Assembly (NCBI RefSeq): GCF_025398335.1
Contig: NZ_JAODOO010000001.1
Span: 1 to 64,000, forward strand
Reading direction: 5' to 3'
Length of the DNA: 64,000 nucleotides
Source: Clostridium sp. CX1
GTDB lineage: Bacteria; Bacillota; Clostridia; Clostridiales; Clostridiaceae
In this document: in pieces, positions 8,811 through 18,530 of the stretch
Layout of the letters: each line of letters begins with the position of its first letter
Position numbering within the stretch: position 1 is the stretch's first letter
The notes under the pieces: model-generated
The model's database searches: none
What the model was told of the DNA's origin: nothing
The model's input: only the letters and a program-made list of their open reading frames with translations
Translations under genes and position numbers: made by a program

Positions 8811-10427
8811 ATGAAAACAATAAATAAAGCTAATGTAAATAGCAGTGCAATAACTGTACCATCAATAGCAGGAGATAAATTTGGAGTAGAAATGAGGTTG
8901 TTTGTTAGAAAAGATTTAAACACCCTGAAGGAAACAGTTGTTTTATCTCTTCTATTCAAAGATAAAAAAGGAGACATTGAACAGAGTGAGGACATTATTG
9001 TAACAAACGGAAAAGTTCTAAATTTGGATGATTATAGTCCTTTGCTTAAAAAGAGTGTGCCAATAGTAAATATATCAGGACAAAGGACATCTACCAATTG
9101 CATCAAAGAATTAAAGAAATTTTTAAGGGAGTACAGTGATAAAATACCAGTTCGTTATTACTATGATAAGGGTCATGGATGGAGTATAGACAGTGCAACA
9201 AAAAAACTAAGGTTTGATGGTTCATCAGTAATACCATTTAAAGGTACACTAGATGATAATCAGCACCACCTTGTGAAAAGGGGAGCTATGAAAAAGACAA
9301 TAGACATTTGTAATGAAGTAATGGATGGTAGACTGATATCTCAGTTTCTTATAGCCATGTCATTGGCAGCACCTATATATGGAGCATTAGGTTTAAAGAG
9401 TTTAATAGCAAACATTTGTGGATTAAGTTCTCAAGGAAAAACAATACTTTTAAAACTATGCATGAGTTTATGGGACAATCCAGAAGGTGAAAGGCTTTCT
9501 AACACTTGGAACAATACAGAAAATGCAATAAGTGCCTTATTAAATAATTTGGAGGGTGTGCCATTTCTCCTTGATGATACCAGCCAGGGCAAAATAAAAA
9601 ATTTCACCGACATCTTATATAATATTGAAGACGGAAAAAGCAAAGGAAGATTAAATAAGGAATATTCAGTGGACAGCAGATGTTCCTGGCATACCTGCAT
9701 ATTTAGTGCATCTGAAAACTCAGTATATGAGAAAACAGATAGTGATAAGATGGGAATTTTACGAAGATTAGTTGAAATAGAAGTTGAACAAGGAGACCTA
9801 CTTAAAGATGCAGCACAAGCAGCTAAAGTTAAGAAAACTTGCAAAGAGAACTATGGGCATGTAGGCATGTACTTTGTGAATGAGTTATTTAAGCACAAAA
9901 TGACAGAAAATGACTTTAAGAAATTAAAGGAGAGTTTACATGAAGAAGAAAAGGAAATTAGCATGGATGGAAACGGAATATCAAAAGGAATAACAGAGAA
10001 ACTAGTGGTAGTTTTACTCGCGGCAAAGTTAGGAGAACAGTATCTAGGATTAAAATTTGATTTGGATGGTTTAACTGAATACATACAAACATTAATTGCA
10101 GAGACAGTTGTAAAAGTTGAACAGGTAATAAAAGTAAAAGTAAAACAGGATTTTGATACATGCTACAGAGAATTATGCACCTTTGCAGAAACAAAGCTTT
10201 CAAGTGGATATATAAGAGATTTTGTATACTATATACCAAGTCCACTATTTAATGTACTTGAGAGTAAACTTGGATACAACTATAGAGAGTTAAGAGAATT
10301 GTTAATGGAAAAAAGATTTATAGCAGAATCTGATGATGAAGCTTTAGACAAAACTATAAGAAGACCTGATAAAAAACAAGGAGAGACTGCTACTTTGAAA
10401 GTGATAGCAATAACAAAAATGATTTAA
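8811..10427 (+). CDS. DUF927 domain protein (mobile-element primase/helicase type ATPase)
   Basis: A 538-residue protein with the DUF927 pattern found in replication proteins of phages and integrative elements. The N-terminal part lacks an obvious primase centre. The P-loop GLSSQGKT is at residues 204-211, the Walker B-like strand VPFLLDDTS at 250-258, and an FSASE sensor-like segment follows. The C-terminal ~120 residues are helical and charged. It probably drives DNA unwinding during element replication. AAAGAGG precedes the ATG by about 10 nt. The methyltransferase gene starts 15 nt downstream, so the two form an operon. Confidence 0.8.
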   Translation: MKTINKANVNSSAITVPSIAGDKFGVEMRLFVRKDLNTLKETVVLSLLFKDKKGDIEQSEDIIVTNGKVLNLDDYSPLLKKSVPIVNISGQRTSTNCIKELKKFLREYSDKIPVRYYYDKGHGWSIDSATKKLRFDGSSVIPFKGTLDDNQHHLVKRGAMKKTIDICNEVMDGRLISQFLIAMSLAAPIYGALGLKSLIANICGLSSQGKTILLKLCMSLWDNPEGERLSNTWNNTENAISALLNNLEGVPFLLDDTSQGKIKNFTDILYNIEDGKSKGRLNKEYSVDSRCSWHTCIFSASENSVYEKTDSDKMGILRRLVEIEVEQGDLLKDAAQAAKVKKTCKENYGHVGMYFVNELFKHKMTENDFKKLKESLHEEEKEISMDGNGISKGITEKLVVVLLAAKLGEQYLGLKFDLDGLTEYIQTLIAETVVKVEQVIKVKVKQDFDTCYRELCTFAETKLSSGYIRDFVYYIPSPLFNVLESKLGYNYRELRELLMEKRFIAESDDEALDKTIRRPDKKQGETATLKVIAITKMI

Positions 10428-10442
10428 TGGAGGAAAAGCAAG

Positions 10443-11381
10443 ATGAATAAAAAATATTTAACTAATTTCGCATACTTCGGAAGTAAGAGTAAGCTATCAG
10501 CTCAATTAAATGAATTTATTGAGGATGGAGCAAGTGGATGCACTACATTCATAGATGGCTATGCTGGTTCTGGAGCTGTAACTATTAATGTAGATAAAGA
10601 TATGTTTGAACGAAGGATTATGAATGACCTTAACCCAAGGTTGTTTTTAATACACAAGATGCTTAGTAATCCGTTTACAGCTTACCAAGTGTTGGACCTA
10701 ATAGCAGATACTGAACTTTCAGAAGAGTGCTTTCTAGCAGCAAAGAAGATTTGGGAACCATATAAATCAGCAGTTAAAAAATTTGAGAAAAGAATGTTGA
10801 GTTTAACAGATCCTGAAACCTTTGATATTCAGAAGGAAATATGGAAAGAATACATTCCAGAGGAAAAATCAGTAGAACTTGCAGCAGCAGCCTTAGTAAT
10901 GTTCAAACAATCATTTAACGGACTTGGTAAACAACCTAAACCTGATTTTACAGGAAATGAGGACATTGCATACGATACATGGTTGAATGATACACTTGAT
11001 AAAGTAATTGAGCAGATGGAGGGAGTAGAGGTTTATTGTGTAAATACCCTTACATTAATAAACAAATTCAAGAATGACACTAGCACCTTTATGTATCTTG
11101 ATAGTCCCTACGAATTAAAGACTAGAAAAAATAGAAAAGTCTATGAAATTGATATGACAGACAGAGGACAGGGCAAATATATGGATACCGTAGAAGATGC
11201 AAAATCACCAATTATGATGTCTGGATACAAGTACAATGGAATGAGCTTATATGATAGGCTTGTAGCATCTGGTAAATGGAGATGTGAAATACTTGCAGAG
11301 GATATTTCTAAATCATCAGCAAACTCAAGTGGTGGAAATGAAAAACCAAGAGACGATGAGTGGATATGGTTAAACTATTAA
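10443..11381 (+). CDS. D12-class DNA adenine N6-methyltransferase-like protein
   Basis: A 312-residue protein with the N-terminal FAYFGSKSKL and GYAGSGAV (SAM-binding motif I, residues 39-46) typical of Dam-like D12-class enzymes. The catalytic motif is DSPY at 220-223 instead of the usual DPPY, a conservative variant that may still be active. A GYKYNGMSLYDRL segment and a DEWIWLNY C-terminus complete the fold. It probably protects the element's DNA or marks its replication state. GGAGG precedes the ATG, and it is the second gene of an operon with the DUF927 gene. Confidence 0.8.
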   Translation: MNKKYLTNFAYFGSKSKLSAQLNEFIEDGASGCTTFIDGYAGSGAVTINVDKDMFERRIMNDLNPRLFLIHKMLSNPFTAYQVLDLIADTELSEECFLAAKKIWEPYKSAVKKFEKRMLSLTDPETFDIQKEIWKEYIPEEKSVELAAAALVMFKQSFNGLGKQPKPDFTGNEDIAYDTWLNDTLDKVIEQMEGVEVYCVNTLTLINKFKNDTSTFMYLDSPYELKTRKNRKVYEIDMTDRGQGKYMDTVEDAKSPIMMSGYKYNGMSLYDRLVASGKWRCEILAEDISKSSANSSGGNEKPRDDEWIWLNY

Positions 11382-11919
11382 TTACCGTTGATAAAATATA
11401 GGACAAGCAGTTACCTGTTACCCGTTACCTGAAAAAAATAATTAGGATAAAATAGGATTAAAGTTTATATGATTAAAAACAAGGATTAATTATTTGAAGG
11501 GTTTACATCAAATGATATATTCTATAGAATAATCACACTGAACATCTTTGCAAAATTACCACTACTACAAAACGGACTGATGTTGCAATAGACAATATCA
11601 GTCCATTAAGTATGAGTAAGTTTAACTAGGTTTAATTAAATTTAATGGACTTCTAATAAGAAAATAGTAATTGATAAGACGAGGATATAAAATATTTAAT
11701 ACCTGCTAGCAATTTTTATTTGCTAGTAGGTATTTTTATGTTGATTATTTCATTAGAGCATCAGTTTTTATTGAAGTATTTTAAATTTAAAATGTATTAC
11801 TTATAACTCAATATTGCCCTATAGATCAAATAGGGATATAATAAAATAGTGTAATATATGGAAAATACGGTTTATTTCTTGATAGGCTGTATTTTTGTAA
11901 AGGGATGAAGGGGGCAAAT
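11382..11919. other. Intergenic region with hairpin and terminator
   Basis: Contains a strong hairpin without a T-run (GGACTGATGTTG at 11574-11585 against ACAATATCAGTCC at 11592-11604) and a terminator at 11697-11737. The remainder is AT-rich DNA upstream of the surface-protein gene. No coding frame with a ribosome site was seen. Confidence 0.5.
11697..11737 (+). terminator. Terminator before the CWB2/MORN gene
   Basis: AATACCTGCTAGCAA pairs with TTGCTAGTAGGTATT around a TTTTAT loop, then T-rich sequence. It lies 320 nt after the methyltransferase gene. Confidence 0.8.
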
Positions 11920-13629
11920 ATGAGGAAAAGATTATTAAGTATTATATTTACTGTAACCTTATCTTGTGCAATGTTCTTTACATCAAATGTTGTAAATGCA
12001 GCAACATTACAAGATAGGTTATGGGGGACTGATAGGTACCAAACTAATTCGAAAATTGTAGATTCAGGATGGACATCATCGGAGTATGCTGTAATAGCAA
12101 GTGGAGAAGGTTTTGCAGATGCATTATGTGCTTCGCCTTTGGCTGAGCAATATAAAGCACCTATACTTCTAACTGGTAAGGACGCCTTAAGCACAGAAAC
12201 CAGAAACCAATTATCAAGACTGAAAGTAAAAAAAGTATTTATTGTTGGTGGAAGAGGCGTTGTATCTGATAACGTAAAATCTGAAATAGAGGACATGGGT
12301 ATTGAAACTACCAGAATATATGGACAAGATAGGTTTGAAACATCTGTAGAAGTGGCTAAAAATTTAAAAAACGTATGTGGAGTGGTAATAACTAATGGTT
12401 ATGGATTTGCAGATGCTTTATCTATAACTTCAATTGCATCAAAAAAGAGCATGCCAATACTACTTACCGACAAAGAAGATTTACCTGAAGCAACTAAAGA
12501 TTTTTTAGCAAATAAAAAACTAGCTGAAAATTATATACTTGGTGGAATTGGAGTTGTAAGCACTAAGATAGATTCCTATTTAAGTAATCCAATAAGACTT
12601 GGGGGAAACAGCAGATATGAAACAAACGCCGCAGTATTAAATCATTTTGCTGATAAGTTTAGTTATAATAAAGTTTATGTTGCATCAGGTGAAGGATATG
12701 CTGATGCGTTATCAGGCAGTGTATTGGCTGCTTCAAGTAACTCACCTTTAATTTTAGTAGGAAGTTCAGTTGATTATTCAGTAATGGCTTCAATAAGAGC
12801 TCAACGTGATAAATATAATAATATTATAGTTTTAGGTGGAACAGGTGTTGTATCTGATAATACAGTAAATATTATTATAAATAGCGATTATGTAAAAAAT
12901 CTAAAATATACATTAGGGAATATTGATGGTACTTATACTGGATGCGTTGTAAATAATGCTCCAAATGGGTATGGGAGTTTTTATGCACAAGGAAATAAGT
13001 CGTCATTTAAAGAGCAACAAGAAGAAACGGATAAAATTTTTACCATCTCTGGTAGTTGGTCTGATGGGCATATAAATAGTAAAGAAATTATGACTTTTTC
13101 AGTTGGTAATAAATCTGATAACACAGAAAGCATTACTGTAAATAGTGATTATGTTGAAAATTTAAACTATACATTAGGATCTCAAAATGGTACTTATACT
13201 GGATGTGTCGTAAATAATCTTCCAAATGGATTTGGAAGTTTTTCTGCGCAAGAACCTAAGGCAATATTTGTTGGACAAACAGGAAACGGTGCGAAATATA
13301 CCATTTCTGGAATTTGGGCTAATGGGCATATAAATAGTAAAGGAACTATAATTAGGTCAGATTATAACGCATATATGGGGGATTTTAAAAATGACAAAGC
13401 GGAAGGCCAAGGAACTTATATTTGGCTTGATGGATCTAAATATATTGGTGAGTTTAAAAATGGCAAAATGGAAGGTCAAGGAACTATGACTTGGATGAGT
13501 GGTGTTAAATATATAGGTCCGTTCAAAAATGGTGCAATGGAAGGTGAAGGAACTGTAATTTCACCAAATGGTGAACAATATATAGGGGTGTTTGAAGAAG
13601 GACATCTTGTAAGTAAAAAAGGTCAATAG
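11920..13629 (+). CDS. Secreted cell-wall protein with CWB2 and MORN repeats
   Basis: A 569-residue surface protein. A signal peptide (MRKRLLSIIFTVTLSCAMFF…VNAA) is followed by three CWB2 repeats (PF04122), which attach proteins to the wall by anionic polymers. They begin at LWGTDRYQT, IYGQDRFET and LGGNSRYET. Two similar YTLG…GTYTGCVVNN segments follow, then three or four MORN-like repeats (YIGEFKNGKMEGQGT). The ATG at 11920 follows GAAGGGGG by 5 nt; an ATG 15 nt upstream overlaps this site and was not used. MORN repeats on a wall-anchored protein are uncommon and suggest a carbohydrate or protein-binding display role. Confidence 0.85.
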   Translation: MRKRLLSIIFTVTLSCAMFFTSNVVNAATLQDRLWGTDRYQTNSKIVDSGWTSSEYAVIASGEGFADALCASPLAEQYKAPILLTGKDALSTETRNQLSRLKVKKVFIVGGRGVVSDNVKSEIEDMGIETTRIYGQDRFETSVEVAKNLKNVCGVVITNGYGFADALSITSIASKKSMPILLTDKEDLPEATKDFLANKKLAENYILGGIGVVSTKIDSYLSNPIRLGGNSRYETNAAVLNHFADKFSYNKVYVASGEGYADALSGSVLAASSNSPLILVGSSVDYSVMASIRAQRDKYNNIIVLGGTGVVSDNTVNIIINSDYVKNLKYTLGNIDGTYTGCVVNNAPNGYGSFYAQGNKSSFKEQQEETDKIFTISGSWSDGHINSKEIMTFSVGNKSDNTESITVNSDYVENLNYTLGSQNGTYTGCVVNNLPNGFGSFSAQEPKAIFVGQTGNGAKYTISGIWANGHINSKGTIIRSDYNAYMGDFKNDKAEGQGTYIWLDGSKYIGEFKNGKMEGQGTMTWMSGVKYIGPFKNGAMEGEGTVISPNGEQYIGVFEEGHLVSKKGQ

Positions 13630-13709
13630 TAACAATATAAATATGTGTTTAGTAACAGATGTTAAAATTATAATAGTTAAATTACATGAAAGAAGGGGAA
13701 TTGTTTAAT

Positions 13710-16034
13710 ATGTTTAAAAGAACAAAGATATTCTTAATGACGTTAGGAGTAGCAACACTTTTATCAAGTTCAGTATCGGCATATGAAGTTTCGACTAAAT
13801 ATTCACAATCTACAAAAAGTGTAGAATTGGCTGTAGCTATAAACAGTGACTTCACTATTGAAAATGGAACATTGGTAAAATATAACGGTTCAGGAGGTGA
13901 TATAGTAATACCAGATGGGGTAACTAGCATCGGTGATTATGCATTTGTAGACCCTAGCAATAAAAATCATGATGATGATTATGAAGGCAAGATAAAGAGT
14001 AGTATTACAAGTATAACCTTACCAAGCACCTTAACAAGCATTGGGAGAGGTGCATTCCTAAACTGTAATAGCATAAAAAGTATAGTTATACCAGATGGCG
14101 TTAAGAGTATTGGCGGAGGTGCATTTGCATACTGTCTTAATTTAACTAATGTGACAATTCCCAGTACTGTAACCAATATAGGCGGTGGAGCATTTGCAGC
14201 AACACCATGGCTTAAAAGTCAAAGTGATAATTTTGTGGTTGTAGGGGACAGTATTTTAATTAAATACAATGGAAAGGAATCTAATGTTGTAATACCGGAT
14301 AACATTAAGAGAATAGGCGAATGTGCATTTTGGTATGCTAAAGTAACAAGTATAACAATTCCAAATAGTGTTACTAGTATTGGTAATAATGCATTTGGAA
14401 ATACGGATATATCTAGTATCGTTATACCAAATGGTGTAACAAGTATAGGCAAAGAAGCGTTTTTTCAGTGTAATAAATTAACCAGTGTAACAATACCGAA
14501 TAGCGTAAAAACCATTGATGAGTCTGCCTTTGAGTTTTGTCGTAGCTTAACTAGTATAACTATACCAGATGGTGTAACAAGAATAGGGCTTAGGGCATTT
14601 GCGGACTGCTATAATTTGACTGACATAAACATACCAAAGAGTGTAACAAATATAGGCGGTGCAGCATTTGAGCAAACACCATGGCTTGATAATAATAAAA
14701 ATAAATTTATAATGGCTGGGGACAATATATTGGTTAAATATAATGGAAAGGAATCTAATGTTGTAATACCAAAAGATACAACAAGTATTGCACAGGGGGC
14801 ATTTTCGAATAATGAAACCTTAGTAAGTGTAACAATTCCAAATAGTTTAACAAACATAGGTGGAGGAGCATTTCAATCTTGCAGTAATTTGACCAATGTA
14901 AATATTCCAGATAGTGTTAAAAGCATAGATAGAGGTGCATTTGGGTTTACTAAGATAACAAAAATAACTATACCAAGTAGTGTAATAAGTATAGGTGAAG
15001 ACGTATTTAAAGGTTGTACAGGACTTACTATAACTGGAAAAACTAATTCTTACGCTGAAATTTATGCTAAGAATAATAATATAGCATTTGTTAGCAATGG
15101 TGTAGTTAGTGAAATTAGCGAGACAAACAGTCAGACTACGAGCACTATAAGTAAAGTAAGGCTTGGTGGTGCAGATAGATATGGAACAGCTGTAGCTATA
15201 AGCAAGAGTGGTTGGAAGCAATCAAATGATGTAATACTTGCTAGCGGAGAGAGTTATAATGATGCATTAGTAGGTTCAAGCTTTGCATATTTAAAGAATG
15301 CACCTGTACTAATAACTTATTCTGATAAGCTTAATAGTAGTGTTAGCGCAGAAATAGAAAGGCTTCAGGCAAAAAATGTGTACATACTTGGAAGTGAAGC
15401 AACTATATCAGAAAATATATATAACGAATTAAAACAAAAGTACAATGTTGTAAGAATAGGTGGAACAGGTTTATATGATACAGCAGTAAATGTTGGAGAT
15501 GAAATTAGAAAGGTAAAACAATTTGATACTGTAGTAATAGCACCTGAAGGGGATTTTCCAGATGCTTTAGCAATAGCACCATTCTCAGCAATGAATACTA
15601 TGCCAATATTATTTTCCAATAGAGATAGTCTAAGAACTGACACAATGACTGCTATACAGAAGTGGGACATTAAAAATGCAGTAATTGTAGGAGGCACTGG
15701 AGTAGTTTCAGATACAATTGATAGTCAATTAAAGAGCCTAGGTATCAACGTTACACGATTAGCAGGTCAGGACCGATATGATACGTCACTTGAAATTATT
15801 AAACATTTTGAACCAAGTCAAGGCTATAAAAGCATAGCAGTAGCAAGTGGAGAATCATATCCAGATGCTCTGACAGGAGCAGAATTAGCAGCAAAGAATA
15901 ATATACCTTTAGTTCTGGTAGGTAAAGATAGCGTTAAAGCTAATGTATCAGAGTATATAGGTAATCATCTAATTGATAGTGTTTATATATTTGGTGGAAA
16001 TGCGGTTGTACCTGATAAAGTATTAGATAAATAA
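13710..16034 (+). CDS. Secreted BspA-like leucine-rich repeat protein with C-terminal CWB2 repeats
   Basis: A 774-residue surface protein. After a signal peptide (FKRTKIFLMTLGVATLLSSS…SAYE), about 14 LRR_5/BspA-type repeats follow, with units of the form VTIPNSVTSIGNNAFxxC. Three CWB2 repeats end the protein, from VRLGGADRYGTAV, VRIGGTGLYDTAV and TRLAGQDRYDTSL. BspA-like repeats often mediate adhesion to host proteins or other cells. AAGAAGGGGAA lies 10 nt before the ATG. The repeats generate several antisense open frames that are not genes. It directly follows the CWB2/MORN gene. Confidence 0.9.
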   Translation: MFKRTKIFLMTLGVATLLSSSVSAYEVSTKYSQSTKSVELAVAINSDFTIENGTLVKYNGSGGDIVIPDGVTSIGDYAFVDPSNKNHDDDYEGKIKSSITSITLPSTLTSIGRGAFLNCNSIKSIVIPDGVKSIGGGAFAYCLNLTNVTIPSTVTNIGGGAFAATPWLKSQSDNFVVVGDSILIKYNGKESNVVIPDNIKRIGECAFWYAKVTSITIPNSVTSIGNNAFGNTDISSIVIPNGVTSIGKEAFFQCNKLTSVTIPNSVKTIDESAFEFCRSLTSITIPDGVTRIGLRAFADCYNLTDINIPKSVTNIGGAAFEQTPWLDNNKNKFIMAGDNILVKYNGKESNVVIPKDTTSIAQGAFSNNETLVSVTIPNSLTNIGGGAFQSCSNLTNVNIPDSVKSIDRGAFGFTKITKITIPSSVISIGEDVFKGCTGLTITGKTNSYAEIYAKNNNIAFVSNGVVSEISETNSQTTSTISKVRLGGADRYGTAVAISKSGWKQSNDVILASGESYNDALVGSSFAYLKNAPVLITYSDKLNSSVSAEIERLQAKNVYILGSEATISENIYNELKQKYNVVRIGGTGLYDTAVNVGDEIRKVKQFDTVVIAPEGDFPDALAIAPFSAMNTMPILFSNRDSLRTDTMTAIQKWDIKNAVIVGGTGVVSDTIDSQLKSLGINVTRLAGQDRYDTSLEIIKHFEPSQGYKSIAVASGESYPDALTGAELAAKNNIPLVLVGKDSVKANVSEYIGNHLIDSVYIFGGNAVVPDKVLDK

Positions 16035-16074
16035 AAATGATATCAACTACTGAAGAAAAGGAGATCATTAGAGA

Positions 16075-16848
16075 ATGAAAAAGAAATTAAAAATAATACT
16101 AATTCCAGTCTTGATAATAGTAATAGTGGCTCTTGTCATAGTAGGTATCAGTCTGAATAATAGAAATAAGGAAAAAAAGCGTATTGAGAATATGAATCAG
16201 AGCTTTAGGGCTGAGAATTTACGTGGGCTTTGGAATGTTGAAGGTGAGAATTTCACCCTCTTATTTTACCAAGATAGTCAATTAAAAATGCATATACGTT
16301 CATCTTATAGATTTGATCCTAAAGTAGCTAATCCAATAATTGATTCAATAGTTGATGATGATAATTTATCCGGCAAAGGAGTAATTAGTGCTTTTGATAG
16401 TCCTAATAGCAATGTAGGAATTTCATTATATGCTAAAGATGAGTCAAATAATTCTTATACTATATTACTTGATTTTTGTGACTTAAATCAAAATGCTAAA
16501 ACTATTTATACAAAAGAGGTAAAAATAAGTAAATCACCAATGAATTTTAGTAGTAGTGGTAAAGAAGATATACTTAAAATGACTACAGACCTTCTTATGG
16601 AGAAATTTAAGAACTATAATGGCGAAAAATGGGTGCCAATGAATATTACTCTTGATGAAATCAATAATGCAGATGGACTTATTGATGGCGGTGAAATATC
16701 AGGTAAAGCACTTATGGTTAAATCAGGTCTTAACGGGACAGATGGATTACAGATTTCTTTTAGTATTGAAGTAACAACCAAACCATTTCAATTTAGAGAG
16801 CTGAACGTAAATGGAAATAACATCATTCATCATTATAAAACAGAATAA
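16075..16848 (+). CDS. Membrane-anchored hypothetical protein, 257 aa
   Basis: An N-terminal transmembrane helix (LKIILIPVLIIVIVALVIVG) is followed by a charged linker and an extracellular domain of about 220 residues rich in beta-strand-like sequence. No family was recognised. GAAAAGGAGATC lies upstream of the ATG. It starts 40 nt after the leucine-rich repeat gene and ends before a terminator, suggesting the three surface-protein genes form one transcription unit. Confidence 0.65.
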   Translation: MKKKLKIILIPVLIIVIVALVIVGISLNNRNKEKKRIENMNQSFRAENLRGLWNVEGENFTLLFYQDSQLKMHIRSSYRFDPKVANPIIDSIVDDDNLSGKGVISAFDSPNSNVGISLYAKDESNNSYTILLDFCDLNQNAKTIYTKEVKISKSPMNFSSSGKEDILKMTTDLLMEKFKNYNGEKWVPMNITLDEINNADGLIDGGEISGKALMVKSGLNGTDGLQISFSIEVTTKPFQFRELNVNGNNIIHHYKTE

Positions 16849-16902
16849 CTTATTTATTATTGTGATACCATTTAAATTTATTGTCACAATGAAAACTATT
16901 AT

Positions 16903-16937
16903 AAGAACCTCATGTAAAAGATGGGGTTCTGTTTTTG
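16903..16937 (+). terminator. Terminator of the surface-protein cluster
   Basis: AGAACCTCA pairs with TGGGGTTCT (one G-T pair), then GTTTTTG. Confidence 0.8.
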
Positions 16938-17079
16938 TTCAAATTATCTGATATTATTTAATTTTATAACACTGGTTTCGAGATTTACAACTTTTATTGA
17001 ATCTATATAGCAATGTTGATTTGTGTATTCGTTAAAATTATAGATCGGCATTGATACAATGATTCAAAGAGGTGAGTAC

Positions 17080-17406
17080 ATGATAAATTATGAAATTATT
17101 GGTATGAGAATTCGGGAAAAACGTTTAGAAAAGCAACTAACACAAGAAAGATTGGCTGAATGCTTAAGTATATCTGGCGAATACATGAGTAAAATTGAAA
17201 ATGGTCGTGTTAAGGTAAATTTAACACGCTTAGCTGAATTGAGCGTAATTTTAGGCTGTCCTATAGAATATTTCATATCTGGGTCAGTAGTGGAGGCACC
17301 TGATTATAAATCAAATGAGTTTATTCAGTTATTAGAAGGTTTGTCATCTAAAGAAAAAGACGTTATCTATAAGGTTACAGAACTAATCACTTCACTAAAA
17401 AAATAG
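17080..17406 (+). CDS. XRE-family transcriptional regulator
   Basis: A 108-residue regulator with a standard Cro/C1-type HTH: GMRIREKRLEKQLTQERLAECLSISGEYMSKIENGR in the first 45 residues. It is followed by a short helical tail (LEGLSSKEKDVIYKVTELI), probably for dimerisation. AAGAGGTGAG lies just before the ATG at 17080; the ATG seven codons upstream has no ribosome site. It stands alone between two terminators. Its target is unknown; control of its own or neighbouring element promoters is the usual role. Confidence 0.85.
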   Translation: MINYEIIGMRIREKRLEKQLTQERLAECLSISGEYMSKIENGRVKVNLTRLAELSVILGCPIEYFISGSVVEAPDYKSNEFIQLLEGLSSKEKDVIYKVTELITSLKK

Positions 17407-17440
17407 AAGCATCCTCTTAAAGAATGGATGCTTCTTTTAT
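17405..17440 (+). terminator. Terminator of the XRE regulator
   Basis: AGAAGCATCC pairs perfectly with GGATGCTTCT, followed by TTTATATTTTC. The hairpin starts within the stop codon. Confidence 0.85.
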
Positions 17441-17592
17441 ATTTTCAATAAATTAAATGTTATCTAAAAATGCATGTAAAACAGCATTTTTTTTATAAAA
17501 ATAAGAGCTGGCTAAATTATAGGTTTATGTATTGAAATTATAAATAATTATAGTACAATGCCCCTAATATTTTAGGGATTGAGGTGTTATTT

Positions 17593-17910
17593 ATGAAGTC
17601 AACTAATAATAAAGAGTTTATTGAGGACGATCTAGATTTAATAGTAGATAAGGCTATAGAGAGTGGAGGAAGCTTGCATTGGATCTATGATATAAAAAAT
17701 AAATATAAAAATAATAAGTCAGTTGGAAAAGGAGGAAGATTATTGTTGTATGGCATGGATAATACAATCTACGAATTGACTAAAGACAATCTTCTAACTG
17801 GATTAATGCAAGCTCTGCCATATATTGATGGAAATATAGAAGATATTGATTCGGATTCAGCAGATTTTATTATCCAATTATCATTATTTAATACAGTACT
17901 CTTTGATTGA
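17593..17910 (+). CDS. Hypothetical protein, 105 aa
   Basis: An acidic protein with no recognised family. It contains SLHWIYDIKNKYKNNKSVGKGGR and a conserved-looking GMDNTIYELTKDNLLTGL segment. GAGGTG lies 7 nt before the ATG at 17593; a GTG within that ribosome site opens the frame three codons earlier but is unlikely to be the start. No partner gene is close. Confidence 0.55.
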   Translation: MKSTNNKEFIEDDLDLIVDKAIESGGSLHWIYDIKNKYKNNKSVGKGGRLLLYGMDNTIYELTKDNLLTGLMQALPYIDGNIEDIDSDSADFIIQLSLFNTVLFD

Positions 17911-18530
17911 TAGATATGTTTCCAGATTTCCAATTTTATATTTTAATGAGAACAGAGCTAAATATTTTAACAAACAAGTTAAGAATAAAGCATATAACTA
18001 ATTTCTATAACTTGTAGTGAATAGAATATTATATCATAAAAAATTTAAAATAACAGAGTTATCATTATCTATTCAGATCTAATTTATGAAATACAAGATG
18101 TGTATATGAGGTAAGCAAAATTGATATAAATATAATCACTATAGTGAGATTAAAATATCAACTTATGCTTAATGGTTAACTTTTGTATTTTCAACTAGGA
18201 ACAGCTATTTGAAATTCTTAAACTTTTGATGTTTTCAGATGTAGGCAGCTATATGAGAGTTCAATGCATTTAGAAGTTTCAAGTATAAACGGCAATTTGA
18301 AACTCCGATACATCTATAATATAAGAAACTACAATTGAGTTAATTTTAATAAGTTTACATAGTAAAATTATATAGAAACAGGCTTAGAGTTATAAAATTT
18401 ATACTTTAGGTCTGTTTTTCTATTCTGGCATAGTTTCAAGAGAACAGCAGCTATTTGAAATAAATGCTACTTTTCAATCATTAATTTATATATAAAATAT
18501 AAATTGAAATTTAAAGGAGATGTGAATTCA
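17911..18530. other. 620-nt non-coding region with dyad repeats
   Basis: No gene was seen. The right part contains four diverged copies of a ~29-bp dyad repeat (annotated separately). The rest is AT-rich sequence with stops in all frames. Confidence 0.5.
18190..18463. repeat. Four diverged ~29-bp dyad repeats (iteron-like)
   Basis: Copies start near 18190, 18234, 18277 and 18434. Each follows TTTCAA, then a 12-14 nt middle often containing GGCAGCTA, then TTTGAAA, so each can itself form a hairpin. The first three are spaced 43-44 bp apart and the fourth lies 157 bp further on. The regular spacing suggests binding sites for one protein, as in a replication or partition region. Confidence 0.5.

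Noticed and set aside
9816-9845. GCAGCACAAGCAGC inside the DUF927 gene as a further ppdK-type core
   Set aside because: It encodes part of a helix in the gene and lacks both the shared arm and the tail.
9431-10245. Three antisense open frames inside the DUF927 gene
   Set aside because: They overlap a gene with clear motifs, lack ribosome sites and have unlikely composition.
13682-15697. Six antisense open frames opposite the leucine-rich repeat gene
   Set aside because: They mirror the repetitive codons of the sense protein and have no ribosome sites.
18190-18463. CRISPR array
   Set aside because: Repeats are too diverged, spacers are only ~14 nt, spacing is broken before the last copy and no cas gene is present.
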